This document shows, one piece after another, positions 19,097 through 28,922 of a stretch of 64,000 nucleotides of DNA. The notes beneath the pieces were generated by a model. The model made no database searches. It saw nothing but the letters and a program-made list of their open reading frames with translations, and was not told where the DNA came from. Made by a program: the position numbers and the translations under genes. The stretch spans positions 5,129,501 to 5,193,500 of the forward strand of contig NZ_CP063832.1 of the NCBI RefSeq assembly GCF_023277925.1. Direction: 5' to 3'. The number at the start of each line of letters is the position of its first letter. Positions within the stretch are counted from its first letter, which is position 1. The stretch is from Pseudomonas entomophila (lineage in GTDB: Bacteria > Pseudomonadota > Gammaproteobacteria > Pseudomonadales > Pseudomonadaceae).

Positions 19097-20638
19097 ATGC
19101 CCACCACCAGCGCCTCGGCGCGTTTTACCCTGTTCACCGCTTCGGCCGTGTGCGCCCTGATCATCCTCGACACCAACATCGTCGCCGTCAGCCTGCCGAG
19201 CATCGCCCGCGACCTGTCCGGCTCGTTCGCCGACATCGAATGGGTGGTCAGCGCCTACCTACTCGCCTTCGCCGCCTGCCTGCTGCCTGCCGGCAGCCTC
19301 GCCGACCGCTTCGGCCGCCGACGCATGCTGCTGCTCGGGCTGGGGCTGTTTGGTGCAGCCTCGCTGGCCTGCGGCGCCGCGCCGGACTTGCTATTGCTCA
19401 ATCTCGCCCGCGCGGCGAAAGGCGTGGGTGCGGCGCTGTTGCTCACTGCTGCCCTGGCCGCCATCGGGCATCGCTTCCACGAGCCCGAGGAGCGCTTGCG
19501 TGCCTGGGCCTTCTGGGGCGCCTGCATGGGCGCGACCATCACCTTTGCGCCGCTGCTCGGTGGCCTGATCGCCAGCACCCTTGGTTGGCGTTGGATCTTC
19601 TACATCAACCTGCCATTGGTGGCTGTGCTGGCGCTGATGGTGCTGCGTAGCGTGGAAGGGTCCCGCGACACCGCCGCTGCCCGGCTCGATCCCTTCGGCA
19701 GCCTGACCTTCGCCGGCAGCCTGGGGTACCTGATCTGGGCGCTGATCGACGCCAACCGCGTGGGTTGGGACAGTGCGCCTACCCTCGGACGACTGGTGAT
19801 CGCGGCGTTCCTGTTCGGGGTGTTCGTGATGGTCGAGCGCAGCCAGGCGCGGCCGATGATCGACCTGGCTTTGATGCGCAGCGGGCGGTTTATCGGGGCA
19901 TTACTGGGGATGTTTGCCTACGCCGCGTGTGCCCAGGTGATGATGACCTTGCTGCCGCTGTACCTGCAGAACGGCTTGCAGCTTTCGGCGCTGGCCGCCG
20001 GGGCGGGGATGTTGCCGTTTGCACTGGCGATGTTGCTGACCCCACGGGTGGGGATGCGCCTCGCCAAGCGGCTGAGCGCGGCGCAGGTGTTTGCGTTGGG
20101 GTTGTTATTGGTGGGGATGGGTAACCTGGCCTGTGCCTGGGCGGTCGGCCACGGTGGGTACGGCGCTTTCGCCCTGGCCAGCCTGGTGCTTGGCGCGGGG
20201 GCAGGGCTGCTTAATGGGGATACGCAGAAGAACATCATGGCGTGCGTGCCGCGTGAGCGGACGGGGATGGCTTCGGGGTTGAGTACTACCACGCGGTTTA
20301 CGGCGATTGTGCTGGCGATTGGGGTGCTTGGGGGGATTCTGGCGGGGCGGAGTGCGCAACTGCTGCGTGAGGCGATGGTTGGGGTGGCGCCTGAGGCGCT
20401 AGATAAGGTGGGGGAGATGGCTACTCGGGTGGCGGCGGGGGATTTGCAGGCGGCGTTGGGGGTGCTGGAGCCGGGGTTGCGTGGGGTGGTGGCACCGTTG
20501 GCGCAGCAGGCTTTTGTTGGTGGGTTTTCGGCGGTGTTGCAGGTCGCGGGAGTGATGGCGCTGGTGCTCGCGGTGGTGGTTGGGGGGCTGCTGGGGCGGC
20601 CGTTGCCAAAGGCCCAGGGGCAAATCGCTCAGGCATGA
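19097..20638 (+). CDS. MFS drug exporter, DHA2 (14-TMS) family
   Basis: The 513-residue membrane protein is a proton-driven multidrug exporter of the EmrB/SmvA type. Motif A is present as GSLADRFGRRRML in the first inter-helix loop, and the GWRWIFYINLP motif typical of DHA2 members lies near residues 160-170. The hydrophobicity pattern fits 14 membrane helices. GGAG lies eight bases before the ATG. No membrane-fusion partner is adjacent. It is divergent from the LysR gene, which is its likely regulator. Confidence 0.9.
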   Translation: MPTTSASARFTLFTASAVCALIILDTNIVAVSLPSIARDLSGSFADIEWVVSAYLLAFAACLLPAGSLADRFGRRRMLLLGLGLFGAASLACGAAPDLLLLNLARAAKGVGAALLLTAALAAIGHRFHEPEERLRAWAFWGACMGATITFAPLLGGLIASTLGWRWIFYINLPLVAVLALMVLRSVEGSRDTAAARLDPFGSLTFAGSLGYLIWALIDANRVGWDSAPTLGRLVIAAFLFGVFVMVERSQARPMIDLALMRSGRFIGALLGMFAYAACAQVMMTLLPLYLQNGLQLSALAAGAGMLPFALAMLLTPRVGMRLAKRLSAAQVFALGLLLVGMGNLACAWAVGHGGYGAFALASLVLGAGAGLLNGDTQKNIMACVPRERTGMASGLSTTTRFTAIVLAIGVLGGILAGRSAQLLREAMVGVAPEALDKVGEMATRVAAGDLQAALGVLEPGLRGVVAPLAQQAFVGGFSAVLQVAGVMALVLAVVVGGLLGRPLPKAQGQIAQA

Positions 20639-20690
20639 AAAAGGCCCATGGTTACCCAAGTGCCATTTGCGTAATCAATGGCCTGAGGGA
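20636..20690 (-). terminator. Probable terminator of the fimbrial operon
   Basis: Read on the minus strand, an imperfect stem (GGCCATTGATTAC pairing with GTAACCATGGGCC, several mismatches) is followed by TTTTT. It lies just downstream of the usher gene and overlaps the end of the convergent MFS gene. Confidence 0.4.
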
Positions 20691-20724
20691 TTTTGACCCC
20701 CTTCTGTGGCCATGGACCTGGCTA

Positions 20725-23280
20725 TCACGGCTGGCATACCAGGCGCTGGCGTTCATAGTTCAACGCCTTGTCGCGCGCTGGCAACTGGTAAGGCGCCGTG
20801 CACTGGTGCTCGCCCCAGTTGATGATCAGGTTGCCCTGATCCTGCTCCACCAGCACCAACGCTTTGCCGCTCGGGTCGGCAATTGCCAGTTGTTTGCCCT
20901 CGGCATCCTCCACCGAAGCACCAAACGGCATTCGTTGGCCGCCACTGTCGAACAACTCGAACTGCACGCGGCGCCCGCTCTTGCCGGTATAGCGGGCAAC
21001 CACCACGGCGCCGCGGCGCGGTACTAGCTGCTGGGTGGCGTTGTCGATCTCGATGTCGCCGCCCAGGTCGCGGGTGTCTAGGCTGATCCAGTTGACCCGG
21101 TACGGCTGTGCATTGGGGATCACCGCATAGCCGTTGCGCCCGGTTTCAACACCGCTGTAGCTGCTGACTTTCGCGCCCTTCACCCCGGGCACTTCGACCA
21201 AGGCGAAGGTCTCGCTTACGGTCTGGCCGAGGTTTATGCCGCCACGGTGGGCCACCACCGCACCGGCTAGGTTCAGGTTCTGCGAGTCGTAGCCGCGTCC
21301 TTGGCTGTAGCCCAGGCTGATATCGGCCACCGAGGTGCGAGTGCTCAGGTTGGCCGAGGCGGAGCTGCCGCTGGTGCGGCTGTGCCCGCCCTGAACCGAG
21401 TAGAAAGTGTCGCTGTTTTCAGACAGGTAGCCATTGATGCCCGCTTGGGTGGTGGCGTTACCCTTCTGCGTGCTTGTGGTGACGAACGCACGCGGTGCGC
21501 GCACGCGACTGCCCAGCGGGAACGACACCGAGAGGTTGAACTGGGTATCGTCGCTTGATGGCCCGGAGGTACCCAGGTCCTTGGTTCGGCTGACGTCGAT
21601 GTTGTATGTCACATCTCCCCAGTTGTTGCTGTAGCCGGCCGACACGCTCTGCGAGCCGCCGCGGTTCCAGTAGCGCTGATCGATGGCGGTCAAGTACAGG
21701 CTGCCGAACTCGCGATTGCGACCCAGGCTCTGGTTGATGGTCAGGTCGGTACGGGTTTTGGAGTTGCCGCTGCGCTTGCGCACGTCGGTACTGAGGTCCT
21801 CGATGTGGTTGGTTAGGCTGCGAAAACCCTCGGTGGAGTAGCGGTAGGCGGCCAGGGTGAAGTTGGTGTCGGTGCCGGTGAAGGTCTTGGCGTACAGCGC
21901 CCGCAGGCTGTTGCCTTGGGTGGTCTCGCCCTGGGCTTTGCTTGAGGAATGGGTGATATCTAAGGAAAACGCGCCCAGCAGGGTGTTCAGGCCGCTGCCT
22001 ACGGCCAGCGCCTTGTAGTCATCGGTGGCTTGCAGGCCGATGACGCCGGTCAAGGTGTTGGACAGGCCGTAGGCCAGCGTGGTGCTGAGCATCTGCGGCG
22101 TGGCCAGGCCTTCGCTGTTGCTGTTGTAGCGCCCTGCGGACAGGCTGTACTTCACCTGGCCGCTGCGCACCATCAGCGGCAGGCTGGAGAACGCCTGCAC
22201 GCTGATTCGCCGACGGCCATCGGCCTCGATGATGGTGATTTCGAGGTCGCCGTTGGAGCCGCTGGGGTAGATGTCGCTGATCTCGAACGGTCCGGGCGGC
22301 ACGTTGGTGGTATACAGCACGTAGTTGTTCTGGCGGATCTCGACCGTGGCGCTGGTCTGTGCCACGCCGCGCACCACTGGGGCATAACCGCGTTCGCTGT
22401 CGGCACGCATGCCCTCGTCCGAGGCCAGTTTCAGGCCCCGGTAGCGCACGCTGTCGAACAGGTCGGAGTCGGTGAATATTTCGCCGGCGCTGAACTGGCC
22501 CTTAAGCGCGGTCACGTCGTGCTGCAGGTAACTGCGGTTGCTCTTGAACGTATCCGGCCGGCCGGTGCCGCTGCTGAAGTTCGACTCATTTCGCAGCCGC
22601 CATCCGCCCAGGTTGAAGCCATTGCGCAGGCTCAGGTTGTTGGCGGTGCGGGTCTGGTCGTCGCTGGTGCTGCGGCTGGTGTTGAACTGGTAGTTAACGA
22701 ACGCTGCGGACACCCCGGCATCCCACAGTTGCGGGTCGACGTAGCCGCGCAGACCGCGCTTCATGGCGACCTGCGGGATGCTCGCGGCCAGGCGCAGGCG
22801 GTTCGAGTCGTAGCTCAGGCTGGCCTGGTCGATGAGTGTCGGCAGGTCATGGCAGGCTTGCTCGGTGCCCAGGCGCCCCTGTGCCTTGAGCTTGTCCATG
22901 TCGATACCCAGTTGCTCGAGCAGCTCAAGGGTCAGGCACGGCTCAACGCGCCCGGTCTGGTCATTGCGGTTGAAATCGATGTCACGTCGGCCCACCAGCA
23001 CTTCGTTGCTGTACACGTCCACCCGATAGCTGCCCGGCAGTACGCTGTTGGCCGACAGCAGCAGTTGCAGGTCGACAGCGGATTGTGCGCCCTGCAGGAA
23101 GGTGGTGTTGAAACCCTGCAGTTGAGTGTCGGCGTCGGCGGCAGCCAGTCCAGGCAGGGCGGCGCAAATGACCAGCGACAAGGCGTTGCGCTGCCAGATC
23201 GGGCGAGGTGTGCAGCGATTCAACGCACGCGCGCCTGCGTCGGCGCCGCGTATTGGGCGAGCTGCGATGGACAGAGACAT
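20725..23280 (-). CDS. Fimbrial outer membrane usher protein (Cup type)
   Basis: The 851-residue outer membrane protein has a long N-terminal signal ending near AALPGLAAAD. A PapC N-terminal domain follows (FNTTFLQG, then DLQLLLSANSVLPGSYRVDVY). The central 24-strand barrel and plug region is recognisable from YAPVVRGVAQTSATVEIRQN and PGPFEISDIYPSGSNGDLEI. The C-terminal domain ends in a Cys-containing strand (LVCQP). Ushers take subunit-chaperone complexes and assemble the fibre across the outer membrane. The gene is last in the minus-strand block after a chaperone and a major pilin gene. It lacks a strong ribosome site. Confidence 0.95.
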   Translation of the reverse strand: MSLSIAARPIRGADAGARALNRCTPRPIWQRNALSLVICAALPGLAAADADTQLQGFNTTFLQGAQSAVDLQLLLSANSVLPGSYRVDVYSNEVLVGRRDIDFNRNDQTGRVEPCLTLELLEQLGIDMDKLKAQGRLGTEQACHDLPTLIDQASLSYDSNRLRLAASIPQVAMKRGLRGYVDPQLWDAGVSAAFVNYQFNTSRSTSDDQTRTANNLSLRNGFNLGGWRLRNESNFSSGTGRPDTFKSNRSYLQHDVTALKGQFSAGEIFTDSDLFDSVRYRGLKLASDEGMRADSERGYAPVVRGVAQTSATVEIRQNNYVLYTTNVPPGPFEISDIYPSGSNGDLEITIIEADGRRRISVQAFSSLPLMVRSGQVKYSLSAGRYNSNSEGLATPQMLSTTLAYGLSNTLTGVIGLQATDDYKALAVGSGLNTLLGAFSLDITHSSSKAQGETTQGNSLRALYAKTFTGTDTNFTLAAYRYSTEGFRSLTNHIEDLSTDVRKRSGNSKTRTDLTINQSLGRNREFGSLYLTAIDQRYWNRGGSQSVSAGYSNNWGDVTYNIDVSRTKDLGTSGPSSDDTQFNLSVSFPLGSRVRAPRAFVTTSTQKGNATTQAGINGYLSENSDTFYSVQGGHSRTSGSSASANLSTRTSVADISLGYSQGRGYDSQNLNLAGAVVAHRGGINLGQTVSETFALVEVPGVKGAKVSSYSGVETGRNGYAVIPNAQPYRVNWISLDTRDLGGDIEIDNATQQLVPRRGAVVVARYTGKSGRRVQFELFDSGGQRMPFGASVEDAEGKQLAIADPSGKALVLVEQDQGNLIINWGEHQCTAPYQLPARDKALNYERQRLVCQP

Positions 23281-23364
23281 ACGAGGAACCTATTTCATGT
23301 CCGACGGACTGGGTACGGGGAGGCCGCACGCAAACCGGCGGTACGAGGTAGGGCGCGACGATTT

Positions 23365-24117
23365 TCAGAAGTCGATAGTGGTTTCTGTGGGTTTGGCGTT
23401 TGCCGGCTGGGTAGTGCTCAGCTGCACCGAATATTTATGTTGGGCGCCATAGTCGTTAATGTTCTTGAACGTCAGTGTCATCGTACTTTGCGCGGGCTTA
23501 AGTGCTGACGTGAAGGTTTTCTGAGCGCCGGGTGCGATCATGGTCGAGTCGGCGTTGAAGATTGTTTGTTTACCTAGCTTCACTTCGATATCGGCCATGG
23601 ATACGTGATAGAGGCTGGGGTTTTTAACGGTCAGTTGCGCTTTATCCCCGTTCGGGGTTATTTGCCAGACCAATTGTTCCGGCGCCAACAGGGCATTACC
23701 GGGCAAGTTGGCTGGGCGGTAGAAAATCTTGATACGCTGGCGCACGGCTAGTTGCAGGGTGTTGGCCTGGCCACTGGCTTGTGGAATTTCCTGGACGTTC
23801 AGCCATACCACCGATTCGCGATCGGTCGGCAGGCCTTGGCCTTCATAAAGAATGCGCAACAGTTGCTCTTGCTTGGGCAATACCCTGGCCAGCGGCGGGG
23901 TAATGGCGAACGGCACCTGTGCCAGCTCACTGTCGCCGCCATCCACCCAGGATTGCACCAGGACTTCCTGGTTGCCGTTGCGCACGGTGACGTTTGCTTC
24001 TTTATGCGCACCGTCGAACACGACGCGGGTGGCGCTCAGGGAAATGCTTGCAGTTGCCTGGGCAGCGATGAGCATGCCCAGCAACCCGAGGACGGAACAC
24101 ACAGAACGAGGCAACAT
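23365..24117 (-). CDS. Periplasmic fimbrial chaperone (FGS type)
   Basis: The 250-residue protein has a signal peptide ending near AAQATAS and the two Ig-like domains of PapD-type chaperones. The conserved subunit-binding Arg is in SATRVVFDG and the Lys in RQRIKIFYRP. The short F1-G1 loop (NVQEIPQASGQANTLQLAV) marks the FGS class used for rod fimbriae. The ATG at 24117 follows AAGGTG; the longer frame to 24171 adds a non-signal stretch. It sits between the major pilin and usher genes, the normal Cup order. Confidence 0.93.
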   Translation of the reverse strand: MLPRSVCSVLGLLGMLIAAQATASISLSATRVVFDGAHKEANVTVRNGNQEVLVQSWVDGGDSELAQVPFAITPPLARVLPKQEQLLRILYEGQGLPTDRESVVWLNVQEIPQASGQANTLQLAVRQRIKIFYRPANLPGNALLAPEQLVWQITPNGDKAQLTVKNPSLYHVSMADIEVKLGKQTIFNADSTMIAPGAQKTFTSALKPAQSTMTLTFKNINDYGAQHKYSVQLSTTQPANAKPTETTIDF

Positions 24118-24189
24118 GGTGGGGCACCTTGCGGGATGAAGAAATGGCGAGGCCTGTTCGGCCTCGCGCATGGAACACCTGCTAGGTGA

Positions 24190-24789
24190 TTACTCGTATT
24201 GCAGGATGAACGGCAGGGTGGCGTCACCACGACCGGCGGTGGCGGTACCGGCGGCGCCGGTGGTCACGTAGGCTGCGGAGAAGCTCAGCGTTGCGTCCCC
24301 GCCTTCTGCGCCGGTACCGTGCACGTCGCTCTGGATCTTCGCGGTGGCGGCCGAGCTCAGGTCGATCAGGTTGCCGGCGGGGTCGAGCAGGGCGATGCCG
24401 ACGTTGGCGGCCGTACCGGTGCCCTTGGTCAGGGCCAGGACCTTTTTGCCGGTCACCAGGCCCGAACCGCCGCTGTTGGCGTCGAAGACCATGGACACCT
24501 TGGTGCCCACGTTGCAGTTCACGTTGAGGTTGAAGTCCTTGCCAGTGACGCGGCCCGATGCCGGGTTTTCGGCGGTGCCCATGTCCTTGATCGAGACGGT
24601 GCCCATGTCCACGGCGATTACGCGGTCGGCATTGGCGCCGTCGACCGAACAAGCGTCATTGTTGATGACGCCGGTGAAGGCGATCTTGCCGCTTCCACCT
24701 TTGACCGGGCCGACAGGCTCGACGGCAAAGGCGCCGGCGGAAGCGGTGATCAGCGACAGGGTCAATGCGGCCAAGGAAAACTTTTTCAT
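24190..24789 (-). CDS. Major fimbrial subunit (type 1-like pilin)
   Basis: The 199-residue pilin has a 26-residue signal (MKKFSLAALTLSLITASAGA, cut near FAVEP). Next comes the donor-strand-like GKIAFTGVI segment and the conserved disulfide pair (NNDACSVDG and LNVNCNVGT). The C-terminal beta-zipper motif with a penultimate Tyr (LPFILQYE) is typical of chaperone-usher subunits. The start at 24789 was chosen because it gives the clean signal peptide; a second ATG lies four codons upstream. The gene follows the LuxR-type regulator gene by 112 bp, enough for its own promoter. Confidence 0.93.
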   Translation of the reverse strand: MKKFSLAALTLSLITASAGAFAVEPVGPVKGGSGKIAFTGVINNDACSVDGANADRVIAVDMGTVSIKDMGTAENPASGRVTGKDFNLNVNCNVGTKVSMVFDANSGGSGLVTGKKVLALTKGTGTAANVGIALLDPAGNLIDLSSAATAKIQSDVHGTGAEGGDATLSFSAAYVTTGAAGTATAGRGDATLPFILQYE

Positions 24790-24901
24790 GTAGATGTCCA
24801 CGCGATTATGAGTAAGTGCTGCATGTAAAATGCACGCTCACGATAGGTCGCATGGCGTTATGGGGACATCAGACGAATCTTAATAGCCTGATGCCACCTG
24901 T

Positions 24902-25549
24902 TCAATTGAACATATTACCGGCTAGACAATAGGCCAGTAGTTCCTGATCGCTGGTGACATCCAGTTTACGCATGGCGGAAATTTTTTGCGCGCTGATGGT
25001 CTTGGCACTTCGGTTTTGACTGCGGGCAATTTCACTCACACTTTGCCCGGCGACGAACAGGCGCAATATTTCGAACTCTTTGGGGGACAGGCTCTCGACC
25101 CGTTGATCGATCGCGGTAGTACAGGTAATGACCGAGTTTCTCGTGGGCTCCTGTGAACGGTACGTATTATTACGCGCGATTGCGTTAAGGGCTTTTTCTA
25201 TTTCACTGTGCAATTGGTTCTTCTGGATGACACCCTCGACCCCGAGTTCATGCAGTCGTGTCAGAATCAGTGGGTTGGAGATCATGGTCAGTACCAGGAT
25301 GCGTACCGCTGGGTAGTGGCGCTTGAGGTAGTCGATCAGTTTCAGGCCATCGCCATATGGCGAGTCGGCCGGCATGTTGTAGTCGGAAATGACTACGTCC
25401 ACCGCTTGGCGTTCGAGCAGCTCGATAAGCCCTTGCGAGCAAACCGCTTCACCGACCACGCAGAAACGCGGGTCACGCTCGACCAGTTCGCGCACGCCGA
25501 GCAGCACGATGGGATGATCGTCAGCGATGATGACCTTGAGTTTTTCCAT
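24902..25549 (-). CDS. NarL/RcsB-type response regulator of the fimbrial locus
   Basis: The 215-residue protein has a receiver domain (residues 4-125; Asp56 in ISDYNMP, acidic pair DD at 10-11). A LuxR-type helix-turn-helix follows (about 150-212: LSPKEFEILRLFVAGQSVSE, then RSAKTISAQKISAM). By architecture and neighbours it corresponds to RcsB/RocA-type activators of cup fimbriae in P. aeruginosa. It probably receives phosphate from the HPt domain of the kinase encoded next to it and binds near the major pilin promoter. The exact orthologue cannot be decided by eye. Confidence 0.9.
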   Translation of the reverse strand: MEKLKVIIADDHPIVLLGVRELVERDPRFCVVGEAVCSQGLIELLERQAVDVVISDYNMPADSPYGDGLKLIDYLKRHYPAVRILVLTMISNPLILTRLHELGVEGVIQKNQLHSEIEKALNAIARNNTYRSQEPTRNSVITCTTAIDQRVESLSPKEFEILRLFVAGQSVSEIARSQNRSAKTISAQKISAMRKLDVTSDQELLAYCLAGNMFN

Positions 25550-25618
25550 TTAAAGATGACCCGTTAGCCGGTGCGAATAGGAGGGGAGTTCCATTGGTGT
25601 TCGGTGTCAAGGTGGATT

Positions 25619-28600
25619 CTATTCGAGTGAGGCTAGGATTGCCGACAACCTGGCCAACACCTCGTCCACGCGCTCGACCAGGGATGCATCGATCGGCGCG
25701 CCGAGCAATGCGTTTTCCAGGGCGCAGCACTGCTCGGCAAGGGCTCGGGCCTGGACTGCGCCCAGTGCGCCTGAAATGCTGTGCAAGCGCTCGGCGAGGT
25801 ACTGGCTGTTGCGCTGCTCAAGGGCTTGGAGCAGGTGCTTCATGTCGTCCCGCATGGTGCTGACGAACAGCGGGCGCATCGCCGCAGATAGCTGCACGGT
25901 GTCGTCGGGCGTGGGGGCGCTGAGGGGCTTGTGCTCGTCACCGCCTTTGACATTGACGCTGAGCGAGTCTGGCCGGCACAGTCGCACTAGGTGGGTACGC
26001 AGTGCCTGCAGGCTCAACGGCTTGACCATCCAAGCATTCATACCCATTTCGAGGCAGCGTTGGCCTTCTTCACGTAGCGCATTGGCGGTAACACCGATGA
26101 TCGATATCTCTGTGTCGAGCTGGCGCAGTGTCCTGGCTAGTTCGTAGCCGTTCATCAAGGGCATGTTCACGTCGGTCAACACCACATCGAACAGGCCAGG
26201 TTGCCACTGTTGCATGGCCTGCTCGCCGTTGGCTGCAACCACCGTGCTGCAGCCCAGCGTTTCGAGCTGTTCCTTCAGAATCGCCTGGTTGATCGGATTA
26301 TCCTCTGCCACGAGGACATGCAGGCCTAGGGCGGTGCGTTGCTGCTGCGCTATCACATGGTTTTCTGTCGTGTCGCCGTTGCGGACCTGGCCGATGACCC
26401 GGGCAATTGCGCGAACGTCGTGCATGTTCACATGCCAGCGGTCGTTCTTGAATTCGCCGGGCACGGGCCCGTCGCTACTGGCGCAGATCCGCTGGCCTTG
26501 CCAAGGTTCGCAGTTCGTGCAGTCGAGCATGTCTACCACCAGGGCCTGGGCGTTGTCCTGCTCTTGGGAGGGGATCGTCAGGGTCGCGGCGATGCCCAGC
26601 CGCTGGAGCCAGTCGACGCAATGCTGTGCCAGCTCTGGTATTGGTGCACGGACATACACCGGGGTCGGATCGGGAACCAGCGACGGGCAGTCGCCTAGTA
26701 CACCCTGTGCCAATGGCAAGCTGACCTTGAGTGAGAAGCTACTGCCCAGGCCCGGTTCGCTCACCACCTTGATTTGTCCACCCATCATGTCCGCCAGCCA
26801 GCCACAGATCGGCAGGCCTAGGCCTGCGCCACCCTCGCTGGTGGCATCCATGACTTGATAGAACAACTCAAAGAGCCGGGCCTGTTGGGCTTCGGAGATA
26901 CCGATACCGCTGTCGGTCACCTGCCATTCCAGGCTGACCTGGGTGGCTTCGATCGCCAGTACGCGAGTACGTAGCACTACCCGACCAGTGTCAGTGAACT
27001 TGATGGCGTTGCTCAGCAGGTTGTTGAGAATCTGCCGGATGCGTATCGGATCGCCCACTACTTGGGCAGGCAGGCGGGCATCGGTGCATGCATAAAGCAG
27101 CAGGCCTTTGCGCTCGGCAAAAGCGCAGTAGGTGCGCAGGGTGTCCTCAAGCATGTCCAGTGGGCAGAAAGCCACGGGCTCCAAGGCCATTTGGCCGGAC
27201 TCGATTTTGGACACATCAAGCACGTCGCTGATCAGCTGAAACAAGGTTGCCGAGGAGCGCTGAATGGTATGCAGGTAGCCTTGCTGACGGCTATCCAGTT
27301 GTGTCAGTCCGAGCAGTTCGAGTGTACCCAGTACGCCATATAGTGGGGTGCGGATTTCATGGCTCATGGTCGCGAGGAACAAGGTCTTGGCCTGGTTAGC
27401 CGCGTCGGCGGCGCGGCGGGCATCTTCTAGCGCCTGGGCGTCTTCGATGTGATGAGTGACATCGTTGAAGGCAAGCAGCTTGACGTCCTCACCTTGATAG
27501 CGAGTCGAGACGAAGCCGACTTTGAAATGGCGGCCGTCGATTTGCACGTGATCTTCTCCGCTGCAGTTGTTGTTCAACTGAGGCGCAAGCGTTTTGATCA
27601 GCTCACCGGTGCCGTGCCATTGTTGAGCACACTGGTTTTCCAACAGCAAGGTATGGTCGGCGTTGCGCACTACGCAAAGCCCGGTCGGTGCGGTATCTAT
27701 GACCACACGGCTGAAGGCCTCGCTCTCGGCGATGGTTGCGTGTGCGGCGCGCGCAGGCATGATGACCCGCCACTGGTACCAGCGGATGGCCAACCGGCCC
27801 AGCCCGAAGATGACGAGGAAGATTACGGCCAGGCTGACTAGCGACCAGAAGGCGTAGCGGAAGAAACGCTGGTAGGTCACGGTGTAAACCGCGCTCCACC
27901 CGCCGCCTGCCTGTTCATACAGGTGGAACACCAGGCCATTGGCCTTGAAATTCAAGCCTTCGTGCAGGCCAGCTAGTGACAAGGCGTCGCCAATGAGTAC
28001 CCTGCCGGACGGCGTGATCAGGGTAAAGCGGTCATACACGGTCCAGGCCATGATTCGTTCGAAGTCGTTGATCTGGGCCAGGTCGACGAGCGACGCTATT
28101 TGGAACCTGCCAGCGCCCGCGCGTGTCGAGTTCATGGGAACACTGGCATACGCCAGCAACCGCGCTGGGGATGCATGGTTGGGATGGGGGACGTAGCTGC
28201 GCCAGATTACCGCGTCATCCTGCGCCCAGGCGCTCTCTTCGGGAAGGCGCGTGGCCACCTGCCCGATCACCTCCAGGAATGGCTCGTTGCCACTAATTGT
28301 TTGACCCCGTCCACGGCCGGCCGCGGGCACGGCAATATCGTAGTGCAGGTTCGGCGAGAACAGGAACACCTGGGGTGAGCGGTAATGGGCGGCAGACCAG
28401 AAGCTACTGTAGAAGGCTGCTAGGTTTGCGCCCTGGCTGAAGATGCGCGGCATTTCGCTGCTATTGACCCGCTCAAAGTCGAGCTTGACGCTGAATGGCA
28501 GGGTATACGGGAACGCCTGACCCTGGAAAATCCCCTGACCTTCTTCGGGCAAGGGCGTCAACGCTGCATCCAACGGGTGGTGGCGCTCAAGCAACTGGCC

Positions 28601-28834
28601 TTCGACGCTTTGCCGCACAAGACTCCTGAGGAAGTACTCCTGCTCGCGGATGTTCTCCATCAGCCGGGCGAAGTGAATGTTCACTGTGTCGTTGTGTTCG
28701 TCGACCAGGCGTTGGAGCGACCAGATGCCGAAAGCAATCAGTAGTAGGGCCAGCCCCAGTAGCGCGATCATGCCTTTGTTCAGGCGCAGTGAGCTGCGGG
28801 CCAGGTTGTCCAGCAGGACGTTGTACTTTTTCAT
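25619..28834 (-). CDS. Unorthodox hybrid sensor kinase with HPt (RcsC/RocS-like)
   Basis: The 1071-residue protein has membrane segments at about 15-35 and 325-350 around a large periplasmic sensor domain, then a PAS-like region. The kinase core has His492 in [12 protein letters not shown] and an ATPase with [12 protein letters not shown] receiver with Asp888 in TDVNMP and a C-terminal HPt with His1018 in [10 protein letters not shown] complete a His-Asp-His relay. The start ATG at 28834 is preferred over an in-frame TTG six codons upstream. It lies directly upstream of the RcsB-like regulator gene, its probable target. The layout matches P. aeruginosa RcsC of the cupD locus and RocS1 of the cupC locus. 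Confidence 0.92.
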   Translation of the reverse strand: MKKYNVLLDNLARSSLRLNKGMIALLGLALLLIAFGIWSLQRLVDEHNDTVNIHFARLMENIREQEYFLRSLVRQSVEGQLLERHHPLDAALTPLPEEGQGIFQGQAFPYTLPFSVKLDFERVNSSEMPRIFSQGANLAAFYSSFWSAAHYRSPQVFLFSPNLHYDIAVPAAGRGRGQTISGNEPFLEVIGQVATRLPEESAWAQDDAVIWRSYVPHPNHASPARLLAYASVPMNSTRAGAGRFQIASLVDLAQINDFERIMAWTVYDRFTLITPSGRVLIGDALSLAGLHEGLNFKANGLVFHLYEQAGGGWSAVYTVTYQRFFRYAFWSLVSLAVIFLVIFGLGRLAIRWYQWRVIMPARAAHATIAESEAFSRVVIDTAPTGLCVVRNADHTLLLENQCAQQWHGTGELIKTLAPQLNNNCSGEDHVQIDGRHFKVGFVSTRYQGEDVKLLAFNDVTHHIEDAQALEDARRAADAANQAKTLFLATMSHEIRTPLYGVLGTLELLGLTQLDSRQQGYLHTIQRSSATLFQLISDVLDVSKIESGQMALEPVAFCPLDMLEDTLRTYCAFAERKGLLLYACTDARLPAQVVGDPIRIRQILNNLLSNAIKFTDTGRVVLRTRVLAIEATQVSLEWQVTDSGIGISEAQQARLFELFYQVMDATSEGGAGLGLPICGWLADMMGGQIKVVSEPGLGSSFSLKVSLPLAQGVLGDCPSLVPDPTPVYVRAPIPELAQHCVDWLQRLGIAATLTIPSQEQDNAQALVVDMLDCTNCEPWQGQRICASSDGPVPGEFKNDRWHVNMHDVRAIARVIGQVRNGDTTENHVIAQQQRTALGLHVLVAEDNPINQAILKEQLETLGCSTVVAANGEQAMQQWQPGLFDVVLTDVNMPLMNGYELARTLRQLDTEISIIGVTANALREEGQRCLEMGMNAWMVKPLSLQALRTHLVRLCRPDSLSVNVKGGDEHKPLSAPTPDDTVQLSAAMRPLFVSTMRDDMKHLLQALEQRNSQYLAERLHSISGALGAVQARALAEQCCALENALLGAPIDASLVERVDEVLARLSAILASLE

Positions 28835-28922
28835 GAAAAACGGGATCCGCAAGATCTGGAGGGCGTCGATATCAAATGGATACTACCTCCGATGCTCAGC
28901 CCATACAGCGAGTTACAACAAG